From contig JBCDLH010000011.1 in NCBI GenBank assembly GCA_038745585.1, forward strand, positions 92,743 to 156,742: a stretch of 64,000 bases of DNA, written 5' to 3'. The first letter of the stretch is position 1; each line of letters begins with the position of its first letter. Under the pieces are notes generated by a model. It saw only the letters and a list, made by a program, of their open reading frames with translations, ran no database searches and was not told the origin of the DNA. The translations under genes and the position numbers were made by a program. This document shows positions 44,452-53,400 of this stretch, one piece after another. Source of the stretch: HLUCCA09 sp038745585 (lineage in GTDB: Bacteria > Pseudomonadota > Alphaproteobacteria > Rhodobacterales > Rhodobacteraceae).

Positions 44452-46277
44452 AACGCCTGTCCTATGCCGATGTAGATCTGTACAGGGTCGGCATCGTCCG
44501 GGCCGCCATCTACGGGGGTCGCAAGATCCACGCGGATCGGGCCGAAACCGGTGTCATACCGCAGACCGAGCCCTGCACCACTAATCCACTCGCCCGACCC
44601 ATCGTAGAGTTCCTCTTCGCCGATGTAACCGGCATCGACAAAGCCGACGAGCCCGAGCGGCCCGCGCACATAGGCCCGCAGCTCGGCTGAGAGCGCGACA
44701 TAGGACCGGCCGCCGACGATCCGCCCATCGACCTCGCCGGTGCCGAGCGCCTGAAACGGCTGGCCGCGAACTGAACCACCGCCGCCCGCGAAGAACAGAA
44801 AGTCGGGCGGGGCATCATCGATCTCGGGCCCGACCAGGCTGCCGATCTGGATGCGGCCCGCGGCGACGATGTCCCGGTCCTCACCAAAGCCGAAATAGGC
44901 GCGGGCATCGGCCTCGATATGCGCGCCATTGTCGATATCGACGAGGCCGATAAACGGTGTCACGTCGGCGCGGATAAAGACGCCCCGGGTCGCGTCCAGC
45001 TCATTGTCGCGGGTGTCGTAGACGGCGTAACTGGGAAATCCCAGAAGCTGAAAGTCGCGTTCGCCAAACGCGTCCTCGACCTGGCTTGCGCGGTAGGCGA
45101 GGGACGTCGACACTTCGAGACGGTCGGACAAGAAGTAGACGATCCCGGCGCCGAACGTGACCGATTCTGAAAGGTAGCCGGGCTCGTCTTCCCGCGCCAG
45201 TTCTCCGAAAAAGACGGTGTCCACATCGGTAAAGGGCGTCGCCGGGCGGCGGAACGTCCCGGTAAAGATGTAGTCCTCGCCGTTGTCTTCGTCTGGTGCC
45301 GCGATATTTGACATATCAAGGTCAAACCGCAGGTTTTCGGCGCCGCCAAAGAGATTGCGGTGCATCCAAAAGGCTGTGACGCCAAAGCCTTCGGTCGAAG
45401 AGACCTCGACCCCCGCGCCGAGCCGCCGGCGTTTTTCCTCGTCAATGGTAGCCTCGATGGGCAGCGTGCCGTTCGGCCCGATCTCTTCGCTATCCTCCAG
45501 CGTGACGGCGCGAAATGCCCCGGTCCGGCGGAGGCGCTCGGCGGCGCGGTCGAGTTCGGCGGGGCTATAGAGCTCGCCTTCGGGCAGGCCCGCGATCGCG
45601 CGGATGCGGTCGCTCCGGACACGGTTGTTGCCGGTGATGACAAGCGGGCCGAAGCGGAGTTGCGGCCCGGGCGCAAGGCGGAGCTCCGAGGTCAGGATTG
45701 CCTCAGGGTGCCGCGCGACGATGCGCTCCTCCGCGAGGGCTGCTTTGGCATGTCCGGCATCGCGCCAGCCTGCGATCCCCGCCCGTGCCGCCTCGCGGAT
45801 CGGGCCCGAGCGCGCGATCTCGCCGCGCGCATAGGCTTCGGGGAGCGCCGTGCTTGGGGCAAGGGGCGCGATGCGCGCCTCGCCAAAGCGGAATTGCGGT
45901 CCGGGCTCGATCTCGATCACGAAGGTGTCCACTCGGGCGGGCGGCGACACCAGCGAAATGTCCGCGGCCTCACGCCCATCAACCAAGACAGAGACGCTGC
46001 CGCCGTAATACCCTTCGGAATAGAGCGCGCCGAGCATCTGGCGGTATTCTGTCCGGGCGATAGAGACGATTTCGGCGGCAGTCGGCGCGGCGCCGTCTTC
46101 AGCCCCGTCGAGCAACTCTTGCGTTGCTGAGGCGCGCGCCAAGAGCGCTTGGAGCTCTGCGTCGCCGCCGCGCACGCGGACGTCCACCCTATCGAGCGCC
46201 GCAGCACCCTGGCCAGCGCCAAGCGCCAGCACCACCAGAATCGCGCATGAGATTTGTGCCCGCATCGCAGGCATCAT
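44448..46277 (-). CDS. tamA: Translocation and assembly module protein TamA (Omp85 family)
   Basis: 609 residues: a signal peptide (MRAQISCAILVVLALGAGQGAAA), POTRA domains (about 25-245, with SEGYYGGSVSV and VITGNNRVRSDRI in the third), and a 16-strand Omp85 barrel with the lid-lock motif FFAGGGGSVRGQPFQAL (VRGF-equivalent VRGQ). The C-terminal IYIGIGQAF ends in Phe as needed for outer-membrane insertion. Starts at 46277, 46274 or 46265 are possible; GGGG precedes the first. It is divergent from the parA gene and coupled to tamB. Confidence 0.93.
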   Translation of the reverse strand: MMPAMRAQISCAILVVLALGAGQGAAALDRVDVRVRGGDAELQALLARASATQELLDGAEDGAAPTAAEIVSIARTEYRQMLGALYSEGYYGGSVSVLVDGREAADISLVSPPARVDTFVIEIEPGPQFRFGEARIAPLAPSTALPEAYARGEIARSGPIREAARAGIAGWRDAGHAKAALAEERIVARHPEAILTSELRLAPGPQLRFGPLVITGNNRVRSDRIRAIAGLPEGELYSPAELDRAAERLRRTGAFRAVTLEDSEEIGPNGTLPIEATIDEEKRRRLGAGVEVSSTEGFGVTAFWMHRNLFGGAENLRFDLDMSNIAAPDEDNGEDYIFTGTFRRPATPFTDVDTVFFGELAREDEPGYLSESVTFGAGIVYFLSDRLEVSTSLAYRASQVEDAFGERDFQLLGFPSYAVYDTRDNELDATRGVFIRADVTPFIGLVDIDNGAHIEADARAYFGFGEDRDIVAAGRIQIGSLVGPEIDDAPPDFLFFAGGGGSVRGQPFQALGTGEVDGRIVGGRSYVALSAELRAYVRGPLGLVGFVDAGYIGEEELYDGSGEWISGAGLGLRYDTGFGPIRVDLATPVDGGPDDADPVQIYIGIGQAF

Positions 46278-46368
46278 AATTTGAGCCCCGGCGTGATACC
46301 AGTCACAACCGGGACGCGTCGGCGCGCCTCGCGCCAATACGTCTTGTGGTCTAAAGCGCGATAAGCCA

Positions 46369-46389
46369 CCATACCTATTGCGGGTATGG
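46369..46389 (+). promoter_or_regulatory. Inverted repeat overlapping the parA ribosome site
   Basis: CCATACC (46369-46375), a 7-base loop, and GGTATGG (46383-46389) form a perfect 7-bp inverted repeat whose right arm runs into the GGGGGTGGC that precedes the parA ATG. It could be an RNA stem masking the ribosome site or a DNA-binding palindrome. Confidence 0.45.
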
Positions 46390-46396
46390 GGGTGGC

Positions 46397-47041
46397 ATGG
46401 CCGGGCACATCATCACGGTGGCACAGCAAAAGGGCGGCTCGGGCAAGACAACGCTTGCCGTGCATCTCGCTGTGCATTTCCTGCGTGCGGGCCGCTCCGT
46501 CGCCGTGCTCGATACTGATCCGCAGGGTTCGCTGGGGCGCTGGTTTATGACCCGCGTCGAGCGGACCGAGAGCACGCCTGAGATGGAGTTTTCGACCGCG
46601 TCAGCCTGGGGGGTCGGCTATGAGGCGGGCAAGCTTTCCAAAGAGCACGACATTGTCTTCATTGACACGCCACCAAAGGCGGACAGCGATTTGCGCCCCG
46701 CGCTACGCGAAGCGGACCTCGTACTGGTGCCGGTCGCGGCCTCCGCGCTCGATCTCTGGGCCACTGAGAGCGTGCTCGATCTCGTCGAGCGCACACGCAA
46801 ACCGGCGCTGACGGTCCTCAACCGGGCGAAGCGCGGCACGCGCGTCTTTGCGGAGACAGCGGCGGCGGTGGCGGCGTTGCCTGCGCCTATGGCCGACGCT
46901 GTGCTGGGCAATCGTGTGATCTATGCCGAGGCCATGGGCGAGGGTGTTGGCGTGACCGAGAGAGCGCGCACGGGGCCTGCGGCAGCGGAGGTGGCATCCC
47001 TCGCTTCGGAAATCGAGCACCAGTTAACGTCGCCCGTTTGA
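46397..47041 (+). CDS. Orphan ParA-family ATPase
   Basis: 214 residues with the deviant Walker A QQKGGSGKTT (10-19), Walker A' DTDPQGSLGRW and Walker B VFIDTPPKAD. It lacks the N-terminal HTH of plasmid ParA and is the short, single-domain type used for positioning chromosomes, protein clusters or organelles, as with PpfA/ParC-type orphans. No parB or obvious cargo gene is adjacent, and the core chromosomal parAB would be near the origin. Its cargo is unknown. Confidence 0.87.
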   Translation: MAGHIITVAQQKGGSGKTTLAVHLAVHFLRAGRSVAVLDTDPQGSLGRWFMTRVERTESTPEMEFSTASAWGVGYEAGKLSKEHDIVFIDTPPKADSDLRPALREADLVLVPVAASALDLWATESVLDLVERTRKPALTVLNRAKRGTRVFAETAAAVAALPAPMADAVLGNRVIYAEAMGEGVGVTERARTGPAAAEVASLASEIEHQLTSPV

Positions 47042-47090
47042 GGCGTTAATGCGACCTCGCTCCAGGACGTCGGCGCCTACGCTTCGTTGA

Positions 47091-47118
47091 CGAAAAAGGG
47101 CGGGACTGGCCCCGCCCT
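47091..47118 (-). terminator. Rho-independent terminator of the cold-shock gene
   Basis: On the minus strand AGGGCGGG/CCCGCCCT (47097-47118, 8-bp G/C stem with a 6-base loop) is followed directly by CTTTTTCG. It lies 45 bases after the cold-shock stop codon. The parA gene ends 50 bases away on the other strand, where no U-run follows, so it is directional. Confidence 0.8.
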
Positions 47119-47162
47119 CCGCGTGCGCCGGCGCTCTATTTTAAGCGCGAACGCGTCCGATG

Positions 47163-47369
47163 CTACGACAGCGAGAGGTTTACTGCCGACTGCCGGCCGT
47201 CGCGTCCGGCCTCAAGGTCGTAGGTCACCTTCTGGTTGTCGGCGAGCCCTGTCAGGCCCGAGCGCTCGACCGCGCTGATATGGACGAAAACGTCCTTACC
47301 GCCTTCGTCAGGCTGGATAAATCCGTACCCTTTAGTGGTGTTGAACCATTTCACGGTGCCATTGGCCAT
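47163..47369 (-). CDS. Cold-shock domain protein (CspA family)
   Basis: 68 residues, a single OB-fold cold-shock domain with both RNA-binding motifs: KGYGFIQ (RNP1) and VFVHIS (RNP2), after the standard MANGTVKWFNTTKG. It binds single-stranded RNA/DNA as an RNA chaperone. The ATG at 47369 is the family start; the frame is open 49 codons further upstream but that part has no similarity and is more likely leader. Followed by a strong terminator. Confidence 0.95.
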   Translation of the reverse strand: MANGTVKWFNTTKGYGFIQPDEGGKDVFVHISAVERSGLTGLADNQKVTYDLEAGRDGRQSAVNLSLS

Positions 47370-47889
47370 TCCCCGTGTCTCCCATTGTAGTTGCTGCCCG
47401 CGAGAGTGCGGCAGCCTGGCGCGTCGTGCGTCTCGATAGAACTGGCGCGCAGAGGCAGGCAGGGAATCGAATGCGGTAACGGTCGCAGCGGGGATATGGA
47501 GCGCTGGCTCGGTCAAATCAAGAGAAGAGGGTTAAAGCGCAGCCCAATCGTCGAAGCGGACGGGCGGCTCTTTGCGCGGGGCTTGTGGCTCGGGATCTTT
47601 GGATTTTGGCATCTCTTTGCTCGCGGCTATTTGTCGAAAGGCGTCTTTTTGAGCCAATTAGGCGCGAGTGCGGAATGAATCGGGGAAATTTCCGCTGGAT
47701 GTCGCTGATTTGAGGAAGCGTGACGCGAATTGGCATCGGTTTCCATCCGGACGCCTGCGTGGACGGGCGCAAACGCGGCAATGCCCCTCTCAACCTGCGG
47801 AAGAAAAGGGCAGCCAGAGCAATGCGCTTGGAATGTGCCGGATCACGCCTAGGCGGAGCGCCGCTCACGCGCTGCCCCGCCGCTGGGCC
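47370..47889. other. 520-bp gap: cold-shock leader, nothing else certain
   Basis: The left part is probably the 5' leader and promoter of the cold-shock gene (TTGACC occurs near 47515 on the minus strand), since such mRNAs often have long leaders. A plus-strand frame 47496-47678 could encode 60 residues with a hydrophobic middle (GLWLGIFGFWHLF), but only GCGGGG precedes it and I see no family. A minus-strand frame 47518-47868 is Arg/Pro-rich and looks like a shadow. Confidence 0.5.
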
Positions 47890-48294
47890 TCAGGCGGTCA
47901 GCACGGCGCCCGCGACAACGAGCGTACACACCCAACTTGCGGTAAAGATCAGCGGACGTAGGGGCATCCCGGCCCAGCCCGTGATCATCCCGACCGCATG
48001 CGCAAGCCGGAGCCAGAAGAACGCCACCGTGGCGGCCAGCGTGGCGCTGCTCGAGATCCCGGCCACATGGGCGATGAGCACCATCGCGGCGAAGGGTACG
48101 AGCGTTTCGATCATGTTGAGATGGGCGCGATAGGCGCGGTGGATCCAGGGGGGCATCGCGCGAATATCGGGCGGGCGATGGAACGGGGAGGGGCCGTCGG
48201 TCGCTGGCATCATGTTGACGCCGACAATGAACGGGATCCAGAGCGAAGCGGCCAGCAGCGTCGAAAGCGTGAGCCAGAAGAGTTCGGGCGTCAT
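47890..48294 (-). CDS. MAPEG-family membrane protein
   Basis: 134 residues, four transmembrane helices, with the family's NMIETLVPFAAMVLIAHVAG and WLRLAHAVGMITG motifs (RxxNxxE-type second helix: RAHLNMIE). Animal MAPEG proteins are glutathione-dependent enzymes of eicosanoid metabolism; bacterial ones are mostly uncharacterised. It follows the ArsR-SRPBCC gene by 3 bases, so the two are cotranscribed. Confidence 0.87.
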   Translation of the reverse strand: MTPELFWLTLSTLLAASLWIPFIVGVNMMPATDGPSPFHRPPDIRAMPPWIHRAYRAHLNMIETLVPFAAMVLIAHVAGISSSATLAATVAFFWLRLAHAVGMITGWAGMPLRPLIFTASWVCTLVVAGAVLTA

Positions 48295-48297
48295 GGC

Positions 48298-49056
48298 TTA
48301 TCCCTCCCCGAGCTTGAGCGCTTCGCCGGTCTCCAACCAGCTCTTGAGTGACGCCGCCCAGCGGGCCCAGCCATCGGCGACGCCTTCGCCATGGACAACT
48401 GGAAAGGTCAGGTCGTAGTGCTCGACCGTAAGCGCGCATTGGGCGCCCTCTACGGCGATGCGATAGACGGTGCGCGAGGGCGCGCCGCCGCCCTCCCACT
48501 TGGGCTCAAAGGTCAGTTCGATCCGGGTCTTCGGGTCGATCTGCAGGTCGCGGCAGACGAGCATCTCTGAACCGTCGGGATTGTAGTAGGTGGCCGTGTC
48601 CCCCTTCCGGACGACCTTGCCGGCCATGAAATGCGTGGCGGCGATCTTCTCGGGGTCCATCAGCGCGTCCCAAAGCGCATCTTGGGAGCAGCGGATGAAG
48701 GTTTGGTGGACGAAGTCGGGCTTTGGCTCTGCATCGAGCATGGTCGTGGTCCTTTCGAGGTCAGATTTGAGGGTCAGGAGCGCGCGCGCGGCGGGTTTGG
48801 CCAGAAAGGGCTCGATCCAGCGGTCTATGACCTCCTGGAGCGGGACCGCGTTGAGGTAGTGGTGCTTGAAGCGGCCCCGTTTGACAGGGACGACAAGCCC
48901 GGCCTCCTCAAGCACCTTGAGGTGCTTCATCACGCCGAACCGGGTCATCTCCAGCTGCTCTTCCAGATCGGTCAGCGTCTGCCCGTCCTTGGCGCGCAAG
49001 GCATCGAGCAATGCGCGGCGGGTCGGGTCGTTCAGGGCTTTGAATATCGCGTCCAT
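48298..49056 (-). CDS. ArsR-type regulator fused to a SRPBCC (AHSA1) domain
   Basis: 252 residues with two domains. Residues ~1-85 are an ArsR winged helix (MDAIFKALNDPTRRALLDALRAKDGQTLTDLEEQLEM, in parts; recognition helix TRFGVMKHLKVLEEAGLV). Residues ~112-245 are an AHSA1/SRPBCC hydrophobic-cavity domain (FVHQTFIRCSQDALWDALMDPEKI..., AGKVVRKGDTATYY). Separate ArsR and AHSA1 genes are often paired in bacteria; here one chain could sense a ligand in the cavity and release DNA. It lacks the Cys pair of metal-sensing ArsR. Heads an operon with the MAPEG gene. Confidence 0.92.
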   Translation of the reverse strand: MDAIFKALNDPTRRALLDALRAKDGQTLTDLEEQLEMTRFGVMKHLKVLEEAGLVVPVKRGRFKHHYLNAVPLQEVIDRWIEPFLAKPAARALLTLKSDLERTTTMLDAEPKPDFVHQTFIRCSQDALWDALMDPEKIAATHFMAGKVVRKGDTATYYNPDGSEMLVCRDLQIDPKTRIELTFEPKWEGGGAPSRTVYRIAVEGAQCALTVEHYDLTFPVVHGEGVADGWARWAASLKSWLETGEALKLGEG

Positions 49057-49062
49057 GAGCCG

Positions 49063-49106
49063 TTAATAGGTGCTAATATAGTCACGTGTCAAATACTTTA
49101 CGTGAC
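49063..49106 (-). promoter_or_regulatory. Operator and promoter of the ArsR-SRPBCC gene
   Basis: GTCACGT (49081-49087) and ACGTGAC (49100-49106) form a perfect 7-bp inverted repeat with a 12-bp spacer. On the minus strand TTGACA (49092-49087) is followed after 18 bp by TATTAA (49068-49063), a good promoter whose -35 lies in the operator. Transcription would begin at about 49056, the A of the start codon, and no Shine-Dalgarno exists, so the transcript is likely leaderless. Confidence 0.65.
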
Positions 49107-49178
49107 CTGAAAGACACCTTTTGAAACCTAGAGGCGGTGCGCAAGTTTGATGGCGGTGCCGGCCCTGCCGGAAAAATT

Positions 49179-49199
49179 CGATATTTGAGCAAGAAGAAG
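49179..49199 (+). repeat. Interspersed intergenic repeat, copy C
   Basis: CGATATTTGA followed by GCAAGAAGAAG, preceded by GCCGGCCCTGCCGG, which can form a stem. Unlike the other copies it lies in a divergent intergenic region, between the ArsR-SRPBCC promoter and the helical-protein gene. Confidence 0.75.
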
Positions 49200-49348
49200 C
49201 GGCCGAAGCGGCGCGGTTCGGCGAGCGAAGCTCTTTTTCGGGCAGGTCGGCGCTCGTGCTGCAGAGCGGCTTTCCTTAGGAAACGGGATTGTTAGTGTGT
49301 ATCGGGGAAACGGTCACATTGTAACAAGTCCAACCGATCCAGGGGCGG

Positions 49349-50371
49349 TTGGGGTCCTGTCGGCACTCAAGCCTGTCGACGGTGCAGGAGATCAGTATAG
49401 ACCTCGAAACAGCAACAGCTTTTGTCAATTCCCGACCCATTCAACGCTACATCGAAGCCATCGACAGGGACGCGGATGCCGCCACGACGGAAGCCGGGGC
49501 GAATTTCCGCGCGTTGAGTTCGCTACCGAGCCGGACTCTTGCGGGCTATCGCCAAGACCTCCAGGCGCTCGAACGCGCAATGGGAGAGTTCAATGGCGAG
49601 TGGAACCGGATCGTGTTTGCCCAGGCCCGGGACGGGCGGGCCGGTGCGCGCGCCTATAGCCGCTATGTGCTGACGCTTGGAATCCTCGAGCAGCGGAATG
49701 CGATGTTCGGCGCGCGGGTGCGCGCGGGCGTCTTCACCGCGCTCTCCGCGCTCTCCGCGATCTATCTCGAGCAGGCGCGGCGGATCCGGCGGCAAATGCA
49801 GCGCGACATACGGTTTTTGCGCACCCTCGACCGGGAGCTGGTGCGCGCGCGGCGCGAACTGAAAGAGGCCCATGCGCAGCGGATGATCAATGTGGCGATC
49901 ACCGCGGTGAGCATGTGCATCACGGTTGCGACGTTTGGGGCTGGGCTCGCGGTGGCGGGGGGCATCTTTGCCACGCAGACGATCGTCGATGCAGCTCTCG
50001 GGCCGTCGGGGCCATCGCTCCCGGGCAATGCGAACAACGCCACCGGCGCGGTTCTTGGACTGCCGGGGATGATGAGCAACGCCTCGCAGCGCTTTGCCGG
50101 GGCAGCAGGCGGTGTAATCAGTTTTTCGATGGACACCGATGAGATCACGCTGGCCGAAACCAACATTGTACTGATCCGCGATATGATGCGCCGATATCAG
50201 CGCGCCGCACCGCGACTAGATCGGATGCTGCGGGATGCCGCCAACCGAGTGCGGACCGCGCAGGCCTTCTACGAAGGCACGGTGCGGCAAGCGCGGGCGG
50301 AGGCGCGTTCCTACCGCTCCCATGAAAACCAGCGGCGGGGGCTGATCCGCGAGTTGGAGCGATTGGAATAG
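49349..50371 (+). CDS. Unrecognised helical protein with a central hydrophobic hairpin
   Basis: Up to 340 residues, no family recognised. Predicted almost entirely helical: residues ~30-178 are amphipathic helices rich in Arg, Ala and Gln (EQARRIRRQMQRDIRFL, RELVRARRELKEA); ~179-212 is strongly hydrophobic and Gly/Ala-rich (ITVATFGAGLAVAGGIFA); ~215-262 is a Gly/Ser/Asn-rich loop; ~265-340 is another long charged helix. No signal peptide. Helix bundle plus hydrophobic hairpin is the plan of alpha-pore-forming toxins (ClyA/HBL) but also of other membrane-inserting proteins. The start is unsure: TTG 49349, GTG 49382, or a rare start after AGGAG at 49386-49390. Confidence 0.65.
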   Translation: MGSCRHSSLSTVQEISIDLETATAFVNSRPIQRYIEAIDRDADAATTEAGANFRALSSLPSRTLAGYRQDLQALERAMGEFNGEWNRIVFAQARDGRAGARAYSRYVLTLGILEQRNAMFGARVRAGVFTALSALSAIYLEQARRIRRQMQRDIRFLRTLDRELVRARRELKEAHAQRMINVAITAVSMCITVATFGAGLAVAGGIFATQTIVDAALGPSGPSLPGNANNATGAVLGLPGMMSNASQRFAGAAGGVISFSMDTDEITLAETNIVLIRDMMRRYQRAAPRLDRMLRDAANRVRTAQAFYEGTVRQARAEARSYRSHENQRRGLIRELERLE

Positions 50372-50404
50372 GGGGCGCCGAGAGTATGCCGAGAGGCGCG
50401 CCGC

Positions 50405-53400
50405 TCAGCCGACCTCGGCCAAACGCGCCAGGGCCGCGCCAAGCTTGCTCGCTTCGCCTTCGCGCGCGGCGAGGTTCTCGCGCGTCTCCTCGACCACGTC
50501 CTCGGGCGCGCTTTCCGCGAATTTGGGGTTCTCCAGGCGGCGCGAGAGGCCCGAGATCTCCTTTTTGAGCTTGGCGAGTGACTTTTCCAGCCGCGCTTTC
50601 TCCGCCGCCACATCGATGATGTTGGCGATGGGCAGGCCCATCGTCCCGCCCCGGACGGGGATGGTGACGGCGCCTTTGGGGAGTGCCGCCACCTGCTCCA
50701 GGCTTTCGATCCGGGCGAGGCGCTTGATCAGCGTCTCATTGCGCTTCCAGGCCTGCTGCGCCGCCGCGTCGAGCCCGGTATGGACCATGGGTACGTAGAG
50801 GCCCGCCGCGACGTGCATTTGCGCGCGGGCCGAGCGGACCTCTTCGATCAGCGAGATCACCCAGGACATCTCTGCCTGCGCCTCCGCATCGGCCAAATCG
50901 TCGGCGCGGTAGGTCGGCCAATCGGCATGGATCAGCATTTTTTCGCGCGTGCCGAGGACGCCCCAGAGCTCCTCCGTGATGAAGGGCATGATGGGGTGCA
51001 GCAGCACCAAGCACTGATCAATCACCCAGGCCATGACGGCCTGTGTCTCGGCCTTAAGCGCGGCGTCGTCTCCCTGAAGGAGCGGCTTGGCGAACTCGAC
51101 ATACCAGTCGCAGACCATGTGCCAGGTAAAGGCATAGATCGCGTTGGCGGCCTCGTTGAAGCGATAGGCCGTGAGCGCGCCGTCGACCTCTTCCCGCACG
51201 CGGCCCGTCTCCGCGAGAATCCAGCGATTGACCGGCGCGGTCGCCTTTGGCGCGACGTGCGACACGCCGACCTCGCGCGCGGTCGCGCTATTTAACTCCG
51301 CGAACCGCGCTGCATTCCAAAGCTTGGTGCCAAAGTTGCGATAGCCCGCGATCCGGTCTTTTGAGAGCCTGAGATCCCGCCCCATTGCGGCCATCGCCGT
51401 GAGCGTGAAGCGAACGGCGTCGGCACCGTATTCGTCAATGAGGTCGAGCGGATCGAGCACGTTGCCCACGCTCTTTGACATTTTCTTGCCCTTCTCATCG
51501 CGGACGAGCGAGTGGAGATAGACAGTGTCGAATGGGCGCTCGCCCACCATGGCGTATTGCATCATCATCATCCGGGCGACCCAGTAGAAGATGATGTCGA
51601 ACCCTGTGATTAGGACGGAGGTGGGGAAGTACCGCTTGAGCGCATCGGTCTCCTCGGGCCAGCCCAGCGTGCCAAGGGGCCAGAGGCCGGAGGAAAACCA
51701 CGTGTCGAGCACGTCCTGGTCGCGCCAGATCGGGTAGACGAGCTGCGTCGGGTCCTGGTCGATCTCGTATTGCGCAAGCGAGCCCGCAAGCCTATGCGCC
51801 GCGGCGTGGCGATCCTCGACCTCGACGACCCGCGCGTGGTTGAGCGGGGTCGGCAGGGCGGCGATCACGTCGGCGAACTTCTCCTTCACCGCGTCCGCAT
51901 CCATCGCCGCGTGGTGCCGGTCGGTGCCGCGCACGAGGTTTTCCGCAGTGAGAAAGCGCAGCATCTCCGTTGGGTCGAGCGTGCCGTCCCCCTCATCGTC
52001 GGTGAACTCGGTCAGGCGCAGGTCGAACCCATACCAAACCGGGATCCGATGCCCCCACCAGAGCTGGCGGCTGATCGTCCACGGCTCGATGTTCTCGAGC
52101 CAGTGGAAATAGACCTTTTGGTCCTGCTCCGGAAGGATCCGCGTGTCGCCCTGGCGCACCGCGTCGATAGCGGGGCCGACGATCTGCGCGGTGTCGACGA
52201 ACCACTGATCGGTCAGCATCGGCTCGATGACGACCTTCGAGCGGTCGCCAAAGGGCTGCATGATCGGTTTCTGCTCAACGTAAGGCTGGGGGTTGCCCTC
52301 CTCGTCGGGCATCATGACAGAGAGGCCTTCTTCGGTGATGTCGGCGACGATGCGCTTGCGGGCCTCGAACCGGTCGAGCCCGCGATAGGCGTCGGGGACG
52401 AGGTTCACCGCATCGACATCGACCTCCTCGGACTTCATCTCCCCATTCGCAACCGCGCGCGCGATATCGGCGCTGTCGGCATAGGACAGCCCATCGTCCC
52501 GCATCGACCCCGCCCCATCCATCAGGATGTAAAGCGGAATGCCGTTGCGCTGCGCGACGGCGTAATCGTTGAAATCATGCGCGCCAGTGATCTTTACCGC
52601 GCCCGAGCCGAAATCGGGGTCGGGATACTCATCGGTGATGATCGGGATCAGCCGCCGCGTTTCCTTTGGCCCCACTGGGATCTCGCAGAGCTTGCCGACG
52701 ATGGGAGCGTAGCGAACGTCATCCGGATGAACGGCAACCGCGCCATCCCCAAGCATCGTCTCGGGCCGTGTTGTCGCGATGGAGATGTAGTCCTGCTCCT
52801 CCTCACGGACGACATGTCCCTCCGCGTCACGCTCGACGTAAGTGTAGGTCTCGCCGCCCGCGAGCGGGTACTTGAAGTGCCACATATGGCCCTGGACTTC
52901 GACGCTCTCGACTTCGAGGTCCGAAATCGCCGTCTGGAAATGCGGGTCCCAGTTTACCAGGCGCTTGCCGCGATAGATGATTCCGCTGTTGTAGAAATCG
53001 ACGAAGGTCTTCAGGACCGCGTCGTGAAAGCCGCCATCCATCGTGAACGCTTCGCGATCCCAATCGCAGGACGCGCCGAGGCTCTTCAATTGCCCGATGA
53101 TCGTGCCACGGGACTTGTGCTTTTGCTCCCAAACCCGCTCAACGAAGCGCTCACGCCCCATGTCGAGGCGATTGGGCTCTTGGTTCAGCATCATCTCGCG
53201 CTCGGTGACCATCTGCGTGGCGATGCCCGCGTGGTCTGTCCCCGGCTGCCACAACACGTCGTCGCCCCGCATCCGGTGCCAGCGGATGAGAATGTCCTGG
53301 AGTGTGTTGTTGAAGGCATGGCCCATATGGAGCGATCCCGTCACATTGGGCGGCGGGATCACGATGGAAAACGCGTCCGCGCCGGGCTTGGCGTTGGCGC

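Noticed and set aside
47496..47678. 60-residue hydrophobic small protein
   Set aside because: Weak ribosome site, no family likeness, and it runs antisense to the likely cold-shock leader; kept only as a remark.
47518..47868. 116-residue minus-strand ORF upstream of the cold-shock gene
   Set aside because: Arg/Pro/Ser-rich translation typical of a non-coding frame in high-GC DNA.
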